DNA from: Bacteroidota bacterium
GTDB lineage: Bacteria; Bacteroidota; Bacteroidia; Chitinophagales; Chitinophagaceae
Assembly (NCBI GenBank): GCA_003175935.1
Contig: PSRI01000252.1
Coordinates: 1 to 50,611 of the forward strand
Direction: 5' to 3'
Length of the DNA: 50,611 bases
Shown here: positions 36,418 through 44,010 of the stretch, in pieces
How the letters are laid out: every line of letters begins with the position of its first letter
How positions within the stretch are numbered: the stretch's first letter is position 1
Position numbers and translations under genes: made by a program
Notes under the pieces: generated by a model
Databases searched by the model: none
Told to the model about the DNA's origin: nothing
Seen by the model: the letters and a program-made list of their open reading frames with translations, nothing else

Positions 36418-38766
36418 CTATTTCAAATGAGTTTCAAAAAGCTTAAAAATTCTTTTGTATTCGTCTGTCCAACTACTCGGTTCAACGAATCCATGATCTT
36501 CCAACGGATATGGGGCGAGTTCCCAATTGTTTTTGCCTAATTCAATGAGTCTTTGAGTTAATCTAACCACGTCCTGAAAATGTACATTGAGGTCCATCAT
36601 TCCATGGCAGATCAAAAGAGAACCCTGTAATCCCTCTGCAAAATAAATTGGAGAGCTTTTTCTGTAAGCGATGCTGTCTTCCACAGGTGTATTTAGAATG
36701 GCTGATGTATAGCCATGATTATAATGAGCCCAATCCGTTACGGGTCGCAATGCCGCACCTGCCGCAATAGTTCCGGGTTTGGTGAACATGGCCATGAGTG
36801 TAATAAATCCACCGTAGGAACCCCCATACATTCCAATATGTGCAGGATTTACTTTGTATTTATCAACCAGGAATTTTGCACCATCTACCTCGTCCGATAG
36901 GTCTTTGCCGCCCATAAACCTGTAAATACCTGTTCTCCAGTCTCTGCCATAACCGGCGCTTCCCCTGTAATCCATATCAAGCACATAGTAACCATTATCA
37001 GTCAAAAAATTGTTGAACATGTATTCTCTGAAATAGGAGCTCCACCATTTGTGCGCATTTTGCAGGTAGCCTGCGCCGTGAACAAAAATTACTGCGGGTG
37101 CATTGGGTGCAGGGTTCGAGGGTTTATACAATCTTGCATAAACCTGGGCCCCATCGCCAGCGGTGACCGTAATCAAATCAGGGACCCGCCATGCATAAGA
37201 TTTAAATTCATCTGACTGTGCCCGATTTGTAATTTGTTCCAACTTACCACCAGGTTTATTTTCCTGCAGATAAAGTTCCCAGGGCTTATTATAGTAAGAA
37301 TAAAGAATTGAAATATATTTTTCATCGGGAGAAACTGAAACCTGGTTCGCACCTTCCATGGTCGTAATTCTTTCTGCCTTACTACCGGTAACGGGTAACC
37401 GATAAAATTGTTGTTCACCAGGATGAACTTCATTGGTTATTATATAAAAATATTTTTTGGAATGCGAAAGCCTGGCCTGCTGAATTTCATATTTCCCTGA
37501 AGTAATCGCAGTCTTCTGTGCAGTAAGTACATTAACAGTATACAAATGTGAATATCCGGTTACCTCAGATTGAAACCAGAAATGATCTTCATCGATCCAG
37601 CCCATATTGTTCATGCCCGGACCACCTATCCATGCTTCATCTCTTTGATGATCCAGCAATTTCAATTTTCCTGTTGCAGGATCCAGCAACATCAGCCACC
37701 TGTCTTTATTATCCTGTGAACGAATATCAACAATTGCGTTCTTCCCGTGTTCGGACCAAATAGGTCCGAATATGCTCACGGCTTTAGTTGAATTATTCTT
37801 TTTTCTTTCTTCATATTTTTTAGGGTAATCCTTTACATATTCAGGAATATCCCTGACGCCTTCGATTGAATCAGTTTTTACCTGGATAACAGAATCCGCT
37901 GTGCGATCATAGACGAAAAATTCAGAACTACTTAATGGAGCTCCTACTTTAGTGCGACCCGAAAGGTCCTGGGTAAATCCTGATTCAGTTACGTAAGCAG
38001 GTATAATTGTATTCTTCGCATCTTTTGCAGGTTTCACTAATCTGTATGTGATAAAACGGCCATCCGGACTGATATTAAGTGACGACAGATTTTTATCTTC
38101 GAAATAGATGGACCGTAAATCATTTTTTTGAGACTTATCATATTTGTCGGCTGCATCTTTTTTTTCTTTTCTCGATTTCAAAACCTGAATCCATTGCAGT
38201 TGATCCTGCTTAAGCCATTCTTCCTGGCTATTTAATTTTACGCTGGATTCATCTGGTGGTTTGTTTCCTTTTTGAAGATTGGTTAACTGAAGGGTAGTTC
38301 CATTTGCAATATCCCATGCATAGAGATTCTGATTTCTGCTAAACACAATTTTGGTATCGCCGAAAGAAAAAACAGGATTGTATTCTGATTCCTGGGTTTG
38401 AGTAATTCGTTTTGATTGATTTGAATTAACATCTACCAAATATATATCACCGTCTTTGCTATAAGTGAACTTGGTTCGCGCTACATTGTATTGTACATCT
38501 TCATTATCTACAAACTTGTTTTTTTGGTCGGGACTTGCTTTTTGTGGTACCTTATTTTCCAGGGAAATGAAATAGAGTGAATCCGAAATCATTTTATCCG
38601 GGTTCCAATTGAAATATAAAAATTTGCCTCCGGCGCTCCATTGCGGTGTTGATGGCGAGGTGCCGATCCATTTAGGATCCCGCATTATTTTTTCTACAGA
38701 AATGTTAGATTGGGAATAACAGAATTGCACGCATAGAATGAAGATCAGGGGAAAGGATTTTCTCAT
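36418..38766 (-). CDS. secreted S9-family (DPP IV-like) serine peptidase
   Basis: The 782-residue protein has a signal peptide ending near FCYSQ. It has an N-terminal beta-propeller (about 40-510) and a C-terminal alpha/beta hydrolase domain with the catalytic Ser650 in YGGSYGGF, Asp725 in HGMMDLNV and His758 in LEDHGF. It resembles prolyl oligopeptidase / dipeptidyl peptidase IV relatives and is probably periplasmic. It starts 27 bases after mgtE and so may share its transcript. Confidence 0.92.
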   Translation of the reverse strand: MRKSFPLIFILCVQFCYSQSNISVEKIMRDPKWIGTSPSTPQWSAGGKFLYFNWNPDKMISDSLYFISLENKVPQKASPDQKNKFVDNEDVQYNVARTKFTYSKDGDIYLVDVNSNQSKRITQTQESEYNPVFSFGDTKIVFSRNQNLYAWDIANGTTLQLTNLQKGNKPPDESSVKLNSQEEWLKQDQLQWIQVLKSRKEKKDAADKYDKSQKNDLRSIYFEDKNLSSLNISPDGRFITYRLVKPAKDAKNTIIPAYVTESGFTQDLSGRTKVGAPLSSSEFFVYDRTADSVIQVKTDSIEGVRDIPEYVKDYPKKYEERKKNNSTKAVSIFGPIWSEHGKNAIVDIRSQDNKDRWLMLLDPATGKLKLLDHQRDEAWIGGPGMNNMGWIDEDHFWFQSEVTGYSHLYTVNVLTAQKTAITSGKYEIQQARLSHSKKYFYIITNEVHPGEQQFYRLPVTGSKAERITTMEGANQVSVSPDEKYISILYSYYNKPWELYLQENKPGGKLEQITNRAQSDEFKSYAWRVPDLITVTAGDGAQVYARLYKPSNPAPNAPAVIFVHGAGYLQNAHKWWSSYFREYMFNNFLTDNGYYVLDMDYRGSAGYGRDWRTGIYRFMGGKDLSDEVDGAKFLVDKYKVNPAHIGMYGGSYGGFITLMAMFTKPGTIAAGAALRPVTDWAHYNHGYTSAILNTPVEDSIAYRKSSPIYFAEGLQGSLLICHGMMDLNVHFQDVVRLTQRLIELGKNNWELAPYPLEDHGFVEPSSWTDEYKRIFKLFETHLK

Positions 38767-38793
38767 GGTGTTGATTTATGGATAGTGTGAAAA

Positions 38794-40200
38794 TTATGCA
38801 AGTAATTGTTGAAGGAAAATATAAGCCACGGAAAAATATATGATCAATCCGGTTACGTCAACAAGTGTGGCCACAAACGGAGCCGAAGAAACTGCAGGGT
38901 CAGCGCCCAACTTCTTCAAAATGATGGGAAGCATCGATCCTGACAGAGTTCCCCACAATACTACGCCGATTAGTGATACACCGACAGTAAACCCAATCAG
39001 TAACCAGTAGGGTCCGTAAATGTCGTGAATAATACCCTGATGCATCAGCAGGTGCCAGATAAAAATTCTAATGAAGCCTATTACGCCCAGGATACTTCCA
39101 AGAACTACCCCTGAGAAGATTTCTCTTCGCATAACCCTCCACCAGTCGTTCAGGCGGACTTCTCCAACTGCCATTGCCTGGATGATAAGAGTGGAAGCTT
39201 GTGACCCGCTGTTGCCACCGCTGGACATAATGAGAGGAACAAAAATCGAAAGCACGACGGCCTTCTGAATTTCATCTGCAAAATAGCTCATAGCCGTTGC
39301 AGTTAGCATTTCGCTTATGAAAAGAATAATGAGCCAACCGACTCTTTTCTTTATGAGTTTGAAAAAAGATATTTCAAGATATGGTTCATCGAGGGCTTCG
39401 GTACCACCTATCCTTTGAATATCTTCGCTGAATTCTTCATTCGCTACCCACAAAACGTCGTCGATGGTGACGATACCCAGAAGAATATTGTGATCGTCGA
39501 CAACAGGTAAGGCCACGCGATTATTCATTTTGAAAATCGTATTTGCTTTTTCCTGGTCGTCGTTTACATTAAGTGTGATGAAACGATTATCAATTACGTC
39601 TATAATTACTTTCTCCGGACTGGCCAAAATGATTTCCCTTATGCGGATATCGTCAATGAATTCTCCTTTTTCTGTAATTACGTAAACCACATCGATTGTT
39701 TCACTATCGCGGCCATATTCTCGGATATAGTCGATTACTTTTTGAACCGTCCAATCGGGGTACACGGCTATATAATCCGGGGTCATTAACCTACCCACAC
39801 TTCCTTCGGGATATCCTAGAAGTGAGAGGGTAACCCGTCTTTCTTCCGGATCGAGAAGTTTGATTAATTCCCGCACGACTTCCGTGGGAAGTTCTTCCAA
39901 AAAGGCGGTACGATCATCCGCGGGGAGTTCGTTTAATAGTTCGGCTGTTTTTATGGGTGGGAGGGACTGAATAATTCTTTTTTGTTCCGGTAGATCCAGG
40001 ATCTTAAAAGTACTGGCAGCACGATGTGGTGAAAGGCTTGATATGATCTGCGTTTCGTAGTCTTCATATTCGCTGATCAGTGTGGCCACATCACTTATAT
40101 TCTGATGATTCAGATATTCCTGGATCTGCAGTATGTCGCCCGACTTGATGACGTCTTCAAACTGATCCTGAAGGGAAATATTTTCAAGCTCATCAGCCAT
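38794..40200 (-). CDS. mgtE: MgtE-type magnesium transporter
   Basis: The 468-residue protein has the full MgtE layout. There is a helical N-domain (about 30-140: ADDRTAFLEELPTEVVRELI), two CBS domains (about 140-265, with MTPDYIAVYPDWTVQ) and five membrane segments (about 290-465). The pore helix reads SSGGNSGSQASTLIIQAMA and the ending is APFVATLVDVTGLIIYF. It takes up Mg2+ under control of its own CBS/N domains. No Mg2+ riboswitch is visible in the short divergent gap to the SET-domain gene. Confidence 0.95.
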   Translation of the reverse strand: MADELENISLQDQFEDVIKSGDILQIQEYLNHQNISDVATLISEYEDYETQIISSLSPHRAASTFKILDLPEQKRIIQSLPPIKTAELLNELPADDRTAFLEELPTEVVRELIKLLDPEERRVTLSLLGYPEGSVGRLMTPDYIAVYPDWTVQKVIDYIREYGRDSETIDVVYVITEKGEFIDDIRIREIILASPEKVIIDVIDNRFITLNVNDDQEKANTIFKMNNRVALPVVDDHNILLGIVTIDDVLWVANEEFSEDIQRIGGTEALDEPYLEISFFKLIKKRVGWLIILFISEMLTATAMSYFADEIQKAVVLSIFVPLIMSSGGNSGSQASTLIIQAMAVGEVRLNDWWRVMRREIFSGVVLGSILGVIGFIRIFIWHLLMHQGIIHDIYGPYWLLIGFTVGVSLIGVVLWGTLSGSMLPIILKKLGADPAVSSAPFVATLVDVTGLIIYFSVAYIFLQQLLA

Positions 40201-40286
40201 TGATTCGCACTTTGATTTAAAATTAAAGATAGTTTTGACTGTGTGTTCATGTCAAAACGAATTCACAAACAGATAACCAACTACAC

Positions 40287-40673
40287 ATGATCAAGCCTTA
40301 TCTCTATATTGATAGCTCCAAAGATAAAGGACGGGGCGTTTTTACGAACAAAAAGATCGACTCAGGCACCATTGTGGAAATTTCTCCCGTTATAGTGATG
40401 AGTAATGAAGAACGAAAGCTCCTGGACCAAACTCTTTTACATGACTATATTTTTGTATGGGGCGAGAAAAAAGATCAATGCTGTATGGCGTTGGGATATG
40501 TGCCTGTCTACAATCACTCTTATAATTCCAATTGCGAATATTTTATGGATTTTGACGAGCAGATCATGTTTATCAAAACGGTTAAGAATATTAAATCGGG
40601 TGAGGAACTAACCGTTAACTATAATGGCAATTTTAATAGTAAGGAAAAGGTCTGGTTTGATACGAAAAATTAG
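40287..40673 (+). CDS. small SET-domain protein
   Basis: The 128-residue protein is little more than a SET domain. It has the opening KGRGVFTNKKIDSGTIVEISP, the SAM/active-site strand PVYNHSYNSNCEYFMD (the NHS motif) and GEELTVNYNGNF containing the usual active-site tyrosine. SET proteins are lysine methyltransferases. Bacterial targets are mostly unknown, and no post-SET cysteines are present. It is divergent from mgtE and followed by a TTTGCG repeat. Confidence 0.85.
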   Translation: MIKPYLYIDSSKDKGRGVFTNKKIDSGTIVEISPVIVMSNEERKLLDQTLLHDYIFVWGEKKDQCCMALGYVPVYNHSYNSNCEYFMDFDEQIMFIKTVKNIKSGEELTVNYNGNFNSKEKVWFDTKN

Positions 40674-40708
40674 CGTCTTTGCGTTCCCTGGCGGCTTTGC
40701 GTGAAGTC
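40674..40708. repeat. TTTGCG-type intergenic repeat (copy 3)
   Basis: GCGTCTTTGCGTTCCC and GGCGGCTTTGCGTGAAGTC lie directly after the SET stop codon. The same words (CTTTGCG, TGGCG, GTGAAG) occur on the opposite strand at 8.56 kb and in variant form at 50.35 kb. Confidence 0.65.
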
Positions 40709-40738
40709 AAAAAAAAGCATCCTGAAGAATCAGGACGC
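40708..40738 (-). terminator. terminator of the sigma/anti-sigma unit
   Basis: On the minus strand GCGTCCTGA, loop TTCT and TCAGGATGC form a 9-pair stem with one mismatch, followed by eight T. It lies 30 bases after the stop codon of the beta-barrel fusion gene. Confidence 0.85.
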
Positions 40739-40768
40739 ATCTATACCAAATACAACTGAAGAAGAAAA

Positions 40769-42193
40769 TTATTTATGAACCGATCCCTGGGATTTTCCCA
40801 GCGTGGGCTTATATTTTAACCCGATATATATTCCCATACTATTCAGTCTGGCATTCCCTGAACCTATATCACTTAAAGCAAATTTGAAATAGGGTTCTGC
40901 AAGCAATGAGAAATGCTTAGCGAACGCATATTCATAACCAAAAGAGAGATTTGCAATGGAAAACAGGTAACTGGTGTTTTGTTCGTTGGTATACCAGCTT
41001 GGCCAATAATTTCCGCCATTCGTACAATGAAACTTATAATGTTCTTTATTCATGAGGTAAGACGACAGGCCGGCGCTTATAAATACTTTTTGCGTATTTG
41101 TAGCAATTGCATTGTATCTAACATTCAGTGGGATATCAAACATCTCGCAATAACCCTCAGCTTTCACAAGACTTCCGTAATAATAGTTTGGAGGGAATTT
41201 GAAATTTTCACCACTTGAAGCATAATTCTTCTTTGTATAAATCAATCCGGTTTCAACAGACCATCTTGAATTAAAATTATATCCCAGTAAAACTCCGTAA
41301 TTGTAACCTACTTCGCCGCTTCCTGTAAAATTAATATTGCTCCAGTCAGGCGAGTATACTACTGAGATTTCAGGGCCCTTCTGTGGTTGTTTGGTGAGTG
41401 TAGTTTGTTTTTTCGCAGCCGCAGTTTCAGAAGATTTTTTTGCATTTTCACGGTACGGCGATGCATAATTATTCATTTTCTGATCGGGAACGTTTAATGG
41501 ACTTGAAAAGCTTAGATTCTTTTCAGATGGATCCGGATATTGATAGGCTGGCATCGCGGATTCAGTAACGGCCAAACCACCGGCGGTCACCGCATTGTTA
41601 GCATTTTTCCCTTTGCCGGATTTGACAGATTTGTTTTGATTATTACTCGCGAACTTATTAGACTTACCCGTATTGCCATTGGCAGCATTTCGGGTACTTA
41701 TATTTGAAGGTTTCGGAGATGCAGCAACATTTTTGTTTGCACTATTGTTTCCTCCATCTAACCGGCTTAAACTATGCTGATCTTTTGCACTGGTCCTGTC
41801 GGCAACTTTGTTATTATTCTCTTCTGTGGTTGCGACGGTTTTCTGTTCGCTATTTGAATTTGATGCAGATACTTTATCTTCTGTGGTTGAAGATGAAGAA
41901 TTCTGATTAGCGTTCGAATTAGATGCGGAATTGGTATTTGAGCCGAGGGACTTATTTTGATCTAATTTGGTTCCCCTGGCCGACCATAAATAGTAGGTAC
42001 CACCTCCAACAAATAATGCAGCAAAGAGAAAGAGCCAGAAGAATTTTCTTCTGTCCTTCGATTTCCCTGCGGGCATCGATTTGTCGAGTTCCTGGCGGAT
42101 CGAATCCCAGGAAATCGGGCTCTGTGAAGCATCATAATTTTCTGCTGCCTCCCTGGCCAATCGGTCCAGTTCCTGGTCAGAAAATTCAAGCAT
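40769..42193 (-). CDS. single-span membrane protein with Asn/Ser-rich tether and outer-membrane beta-barrel domain (putative anti-sigma sensor)
   Basis: The 474-residue protein has no signal peptide. An acidic helical head (1-48) is followed by one membrane helix (51-70, FFWLFLFAALFVGGGTYYLW), a low-complexity Asn/Ser/Lys-rich linker (about 72-272) and a beta-rich C-terminal domain (about 275-464) with alternating strands such as YNYGVLLGYNFNSRWSVETG and IYIGLKYKP, like outer-membrane beta-barrel domains. It follows an ECF sigma gene, as membrane anti-sigma factors do. The head could hold the sigma factor and the linker is long enough to cross the periplasm; both points are inference. Its ATG lies within a duplicated segment shared with the sigma 3' end. 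Confidence 0.75.
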   Translation of the reverse strand: MLEFSDQELDRLAREAAENYDASQSPISWDSIRQELDKSMPAGKSKDRRKFFWLFLFAALFVGGGTYYLWSARGTKLDQNKSLGSNTNSASNSNANQNSSSSTTEDKVSASNSNSEQKTVATTEENNNKVADRTSAKDQHSLSRLDGGNNSANKNVAASPKPSNISTRNAANGNTGKSNKFASNNQNKSVKSGKGKNANNAVTAGGLAVTESAMPAYQYPDPSEKNLSFSSPLNVPDQKMNNYASPYRENAKKSSETAAAKKQTTLTKQPQKGPEISVVYSPDWSNINFTGSGEVGYNYGVLLGYNFNSRWSVETGLIYTKKNYASSGENFKFPPNYYYGSLVKAEGYCEMFDIPLNVRYNAIATNTQKVFISAGLSSYLMNKEHYKFHCTNGGNYWPSWYTNEQNTSYLFSIANLSFGYEYAFAKHFSLLAEPYFKFALSDIGSGNARLNSMGIYIGLKYKPTLGKSQGSVHK

Positions 42194-42275
42194 AAGCTTT
42201 ATACGATGTTTTTTTTAGTAGATTTTTTTTCAAATTTTCTGCAGTATTTCTAAGGTTAGCACAACAATCAAGCAT
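42186..42275 (-). CDS. 29-codon micro-ORF linking the sigma and barrel genes
   Basis: On the minus strand an ATG at 42275 opens a frame that starts MLDCC and ends KKTSYKAYA before TGA at 42188-42186. Its start overlaps the sigma stop in ATGCTTGA, and its stop overlaps the start of the barrel gene in an identical ATGCTTGA. Its last 17 codons repeat the sigma C-terminal tail with one change (I to N). It may serve only as a translational bridge. Whether a stable peptide exists is unknown. Confidence 0.4.
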   Translation of the reverse strand: MLDCCANLRNTAENLKKNLLKKTSYKAYA

Positions 42276-42322
42276 AAGCTTTATACGATGTTTTTTTTAG
42301 TAGAATTTTTTTCAAATTTTCT
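42186..42322. repeat. 55-bp direct repeat at the sigma/anti-sigma junction
   Basis: Positions 42186-42240 and 42268-42322 are identical at 54 of 55 bases (single T/A difference near 42223/42305). The period is 82 bases and a 27-base spacer lies between the copies. One copy is the 3' end of the sigma gene; the other abuts the start of the barrel gene. Confidence 0.9.
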
Positions 42323-42849
42323 CTCGCTTTTGAAAGATTGGATTTTGAAGCCCCCACTGAAATTCCCATTTGCTCTGAAATCTGTTCATGCGACATACCC
42401 TCAATTACGAAAAGATTAAATACGGCCCTATAAGATGGCGATAATAATCTGATTGCTTCAATGATCTCTTTATATGCGATAATGTCGAGTCCGGAAGCGC
42501 TGTGATCCTGTAACGAGGCATTATCTTCAGTGAGTTGCTGGTAATACGCATTGTTATGATACTTGCGGTAAAAGTCAATACAGGTATTAATCAAAATTCT
42601 CTTGAACCATCCTTTCAAAGCAGAAAGTGTATCGGGATACCTGTTAGTCTCGAACCGGTTTATGTTCTTAAATAGTTTCAAAAAGCCTTCACTTACGAGT
42701 TCCTCGACTTCTTCAGCTTTGCTGGTATACCGGTAACAAATTTTGTACGCATAATCGTTCAGAAGAAGGTATAGTTCCTTCTGACTGCGACGTTCGTTTT
42801 CGCAACAGCCCTCGATGAGCCTATTAATGTTGACATTTGCAGTGTCCAA
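42268..42849 (-). CDS. ECF-type RNA polymerase sigma factor
   Basis: The 193-residue product has sigma region 2 (about 28-100: YKICYRYTSKAEEVEELVSEGFLKLFKNI, LKGWFKRILINTCIDFYRK). It has region 4 (about 128-182: LSPSYRAVFNLFVIEGMSHEQISEQMGIS, SNLSKARENLKK), separated by a short linker, and no region 3. The start appears to be TTG at 42849, because an in-frame stop lies four codons upstream and no earlier ATG precedes region 2. It is the first gene of a unit with the trans-envelope barrel protein, its likely antagonist. Confidence 0.9.
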   Translation of the reverse strand: MDTANVNINRLIEGCCENERRSQKELYLLLNDYAYKICYRYTSKAEEVEELVSEGFLKLFKNINRFETNRYPDTLSALKGWFKRILINTCIDFYRKYHNNAYYQQLTEDNASLQDHSASGLDIIAYKEIIEAIRLLSPSYRAVFNLFVIEGMSHEQISEQMGISVGASKSNLSKARENLKKILLKKTSYKAYA

Positions 42850-42885
42850 GCCTTCGTGTTAAAAAGTAATTTAAGGCTGATAAGT

Positions 42886-42910
42886 TACGGTCTTCCGGGT
42901 TTACAGTTTC
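42886..42910 (-). promoter_or_regulatory. ECF-like promoter upstream of the sigma factor gene
   Basis: On the minus strand GAAAC (42910-42906), a 16-base spacer and CGTA (42889-42886) lie 36 bases before the TTG start. GAAAC/CGTA are common ECF -35/-10 cores, so autoregulation is plausible. A second GCAACC-N16-CGTA arrangement lies just upstream (42913-42938). Confidence 0.45.
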
Positions 42911-42994
42911 TATACGTTTTCCCATCGGCTATGGTTGCCTCTATTTGAGACAATTTTAATGCAAGTGGCGGACGATTAAAATCGTCCGGGTGAT

Positions 42995-43876
42995 TTATTG
43001 ATATGGATCAAGAATATCAATGACATCATGATGATAATGACCCCCAAAAAGGAGCAAATGGATCAGTAGAGGATATAGCTGGCAGACAGGCACCCGTTTA
43101 CCGTAATCTTTCTCCAAAGGGTAGTAGTATTCGTAAGCCTCAAAAAATTCCTGATCGAAGCCACCAAAAAGCCTGCACATAGCCAGGTCCATTTCCCTGT
43201 GGCCGAAGTAAACCGCAGGATCAAATATTACTGCTTTCCCTAAATCATCAACCATAAAGTTCCCGCCCCAGAGATCACCATGAAGCAATGATGGATCCTC
43301 ATCAGGAAAAATATCGATAAGCCTGGAACATAAATGCACGGCGGCCTTTTCATATCGCAATTCAAGCAGTCCCATTTGTCTAAGTGCTGCTGTTAATTTC
43401 ATAATCCGTTCTTCACCATAAAATGCTGCCCAGGTTTTATGCTGATGGTTGCTTTGAGGAACACTACCGAGATAATTATTATGATCCAGTCCGAACTCTC
43501 TGGCGCTTTGATGATGCAGTGTTGCGAGAGATTCTCCGAATTCATTCCACATTCCCTTTCCGGGACTACCTCTCGAAATAAATTCCATCAACAAAAAAAT
43601 CTTCTCTTCAAATTTTCCATTGAATAATGGGAGTGGTGTTCTGATGCAATCAGCCTGTCTCAATAATAAAAGCCCTTTCCTTTCTTTCTCAAATAAATCA
43701 TCACCGATCTTTTGGTCATTAACTTTCAAAAAATATTTCGCCTGATTTGTTTCGAGTGTATAAGTTTCGTTAATGTCTCCTCCATGAATTGAGTGGTGGC
43801 CACTAATTGTAACAGTATCAGAAAAGTGTTTGGTCAGCTCTTTTTCCAGGTGTGATATAAACTGTTTTTGCAACAT
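42995..43876 (-). CDS. fructosamine kinase family protein
   Basis: The 293-residue product resembles fructosamine-3-kinase / ketosamine kinase proteins, which phosphorylate sugar adducts on protein amines. Marks are the nucleotide-binding start HSIHGGDINETYTLET, KYFLKVND, the catalytic loop LLHGDLWGGNFM and the metal-binding IFDPAVYFGHREMDLAM. The ATG at 43876 gives the usual family length; a longer form from 43990 would add 38 unrelated residues and run into the divergent tolC-like gene. It ends 119 bases before the window's ECF upstream region. Confidence 0.88.
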   Translation of the reverse strand: MLQKQFISHLEKELTKHFSDTVTISGHHSIHGGDINETYTLETNQAKYFLKVNDQKIGDDLFEKERKGLLLLRQADCIRTPLPLFNGKFEEKIFLLMEFISRGSPGKGMWNEFGESLATLHHQSAREFGLDHNNYLGSVPQSNHQHKTWAAFYGEERIMKLTAALRQMGLLELRYEKAAVHLCSRLIDIFPDEDPSLLHGDLWGGNFMVDDLGKAVIFDPAVYFGHREMDLAMCRLFGGFDQEFFEAYEYYYPLEKDYGKRVPVCQLYPLLIHLLLFGGHYHHDVIDILDPYQ

Positions 43877-44010
43877 ATACTTACCCGAAGTTAAGACGCT
43901 AATGTTTTCCTTGCAGGATTCTTCTGTTTCATTGATAAAATATTCCGCCTTAATCAAATTGATGTGAATTTCTGCGTTTGCAGATGTCACTTTGCACTAA
44001 ATTTTTCAAG

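Noticed and set aside
43877-43990. 38-residue N-terminal extension of the fructosamine kinase-like gene
   Set aside because: The extension has no family counterpart and the ATG at 43876 gives the normal length.
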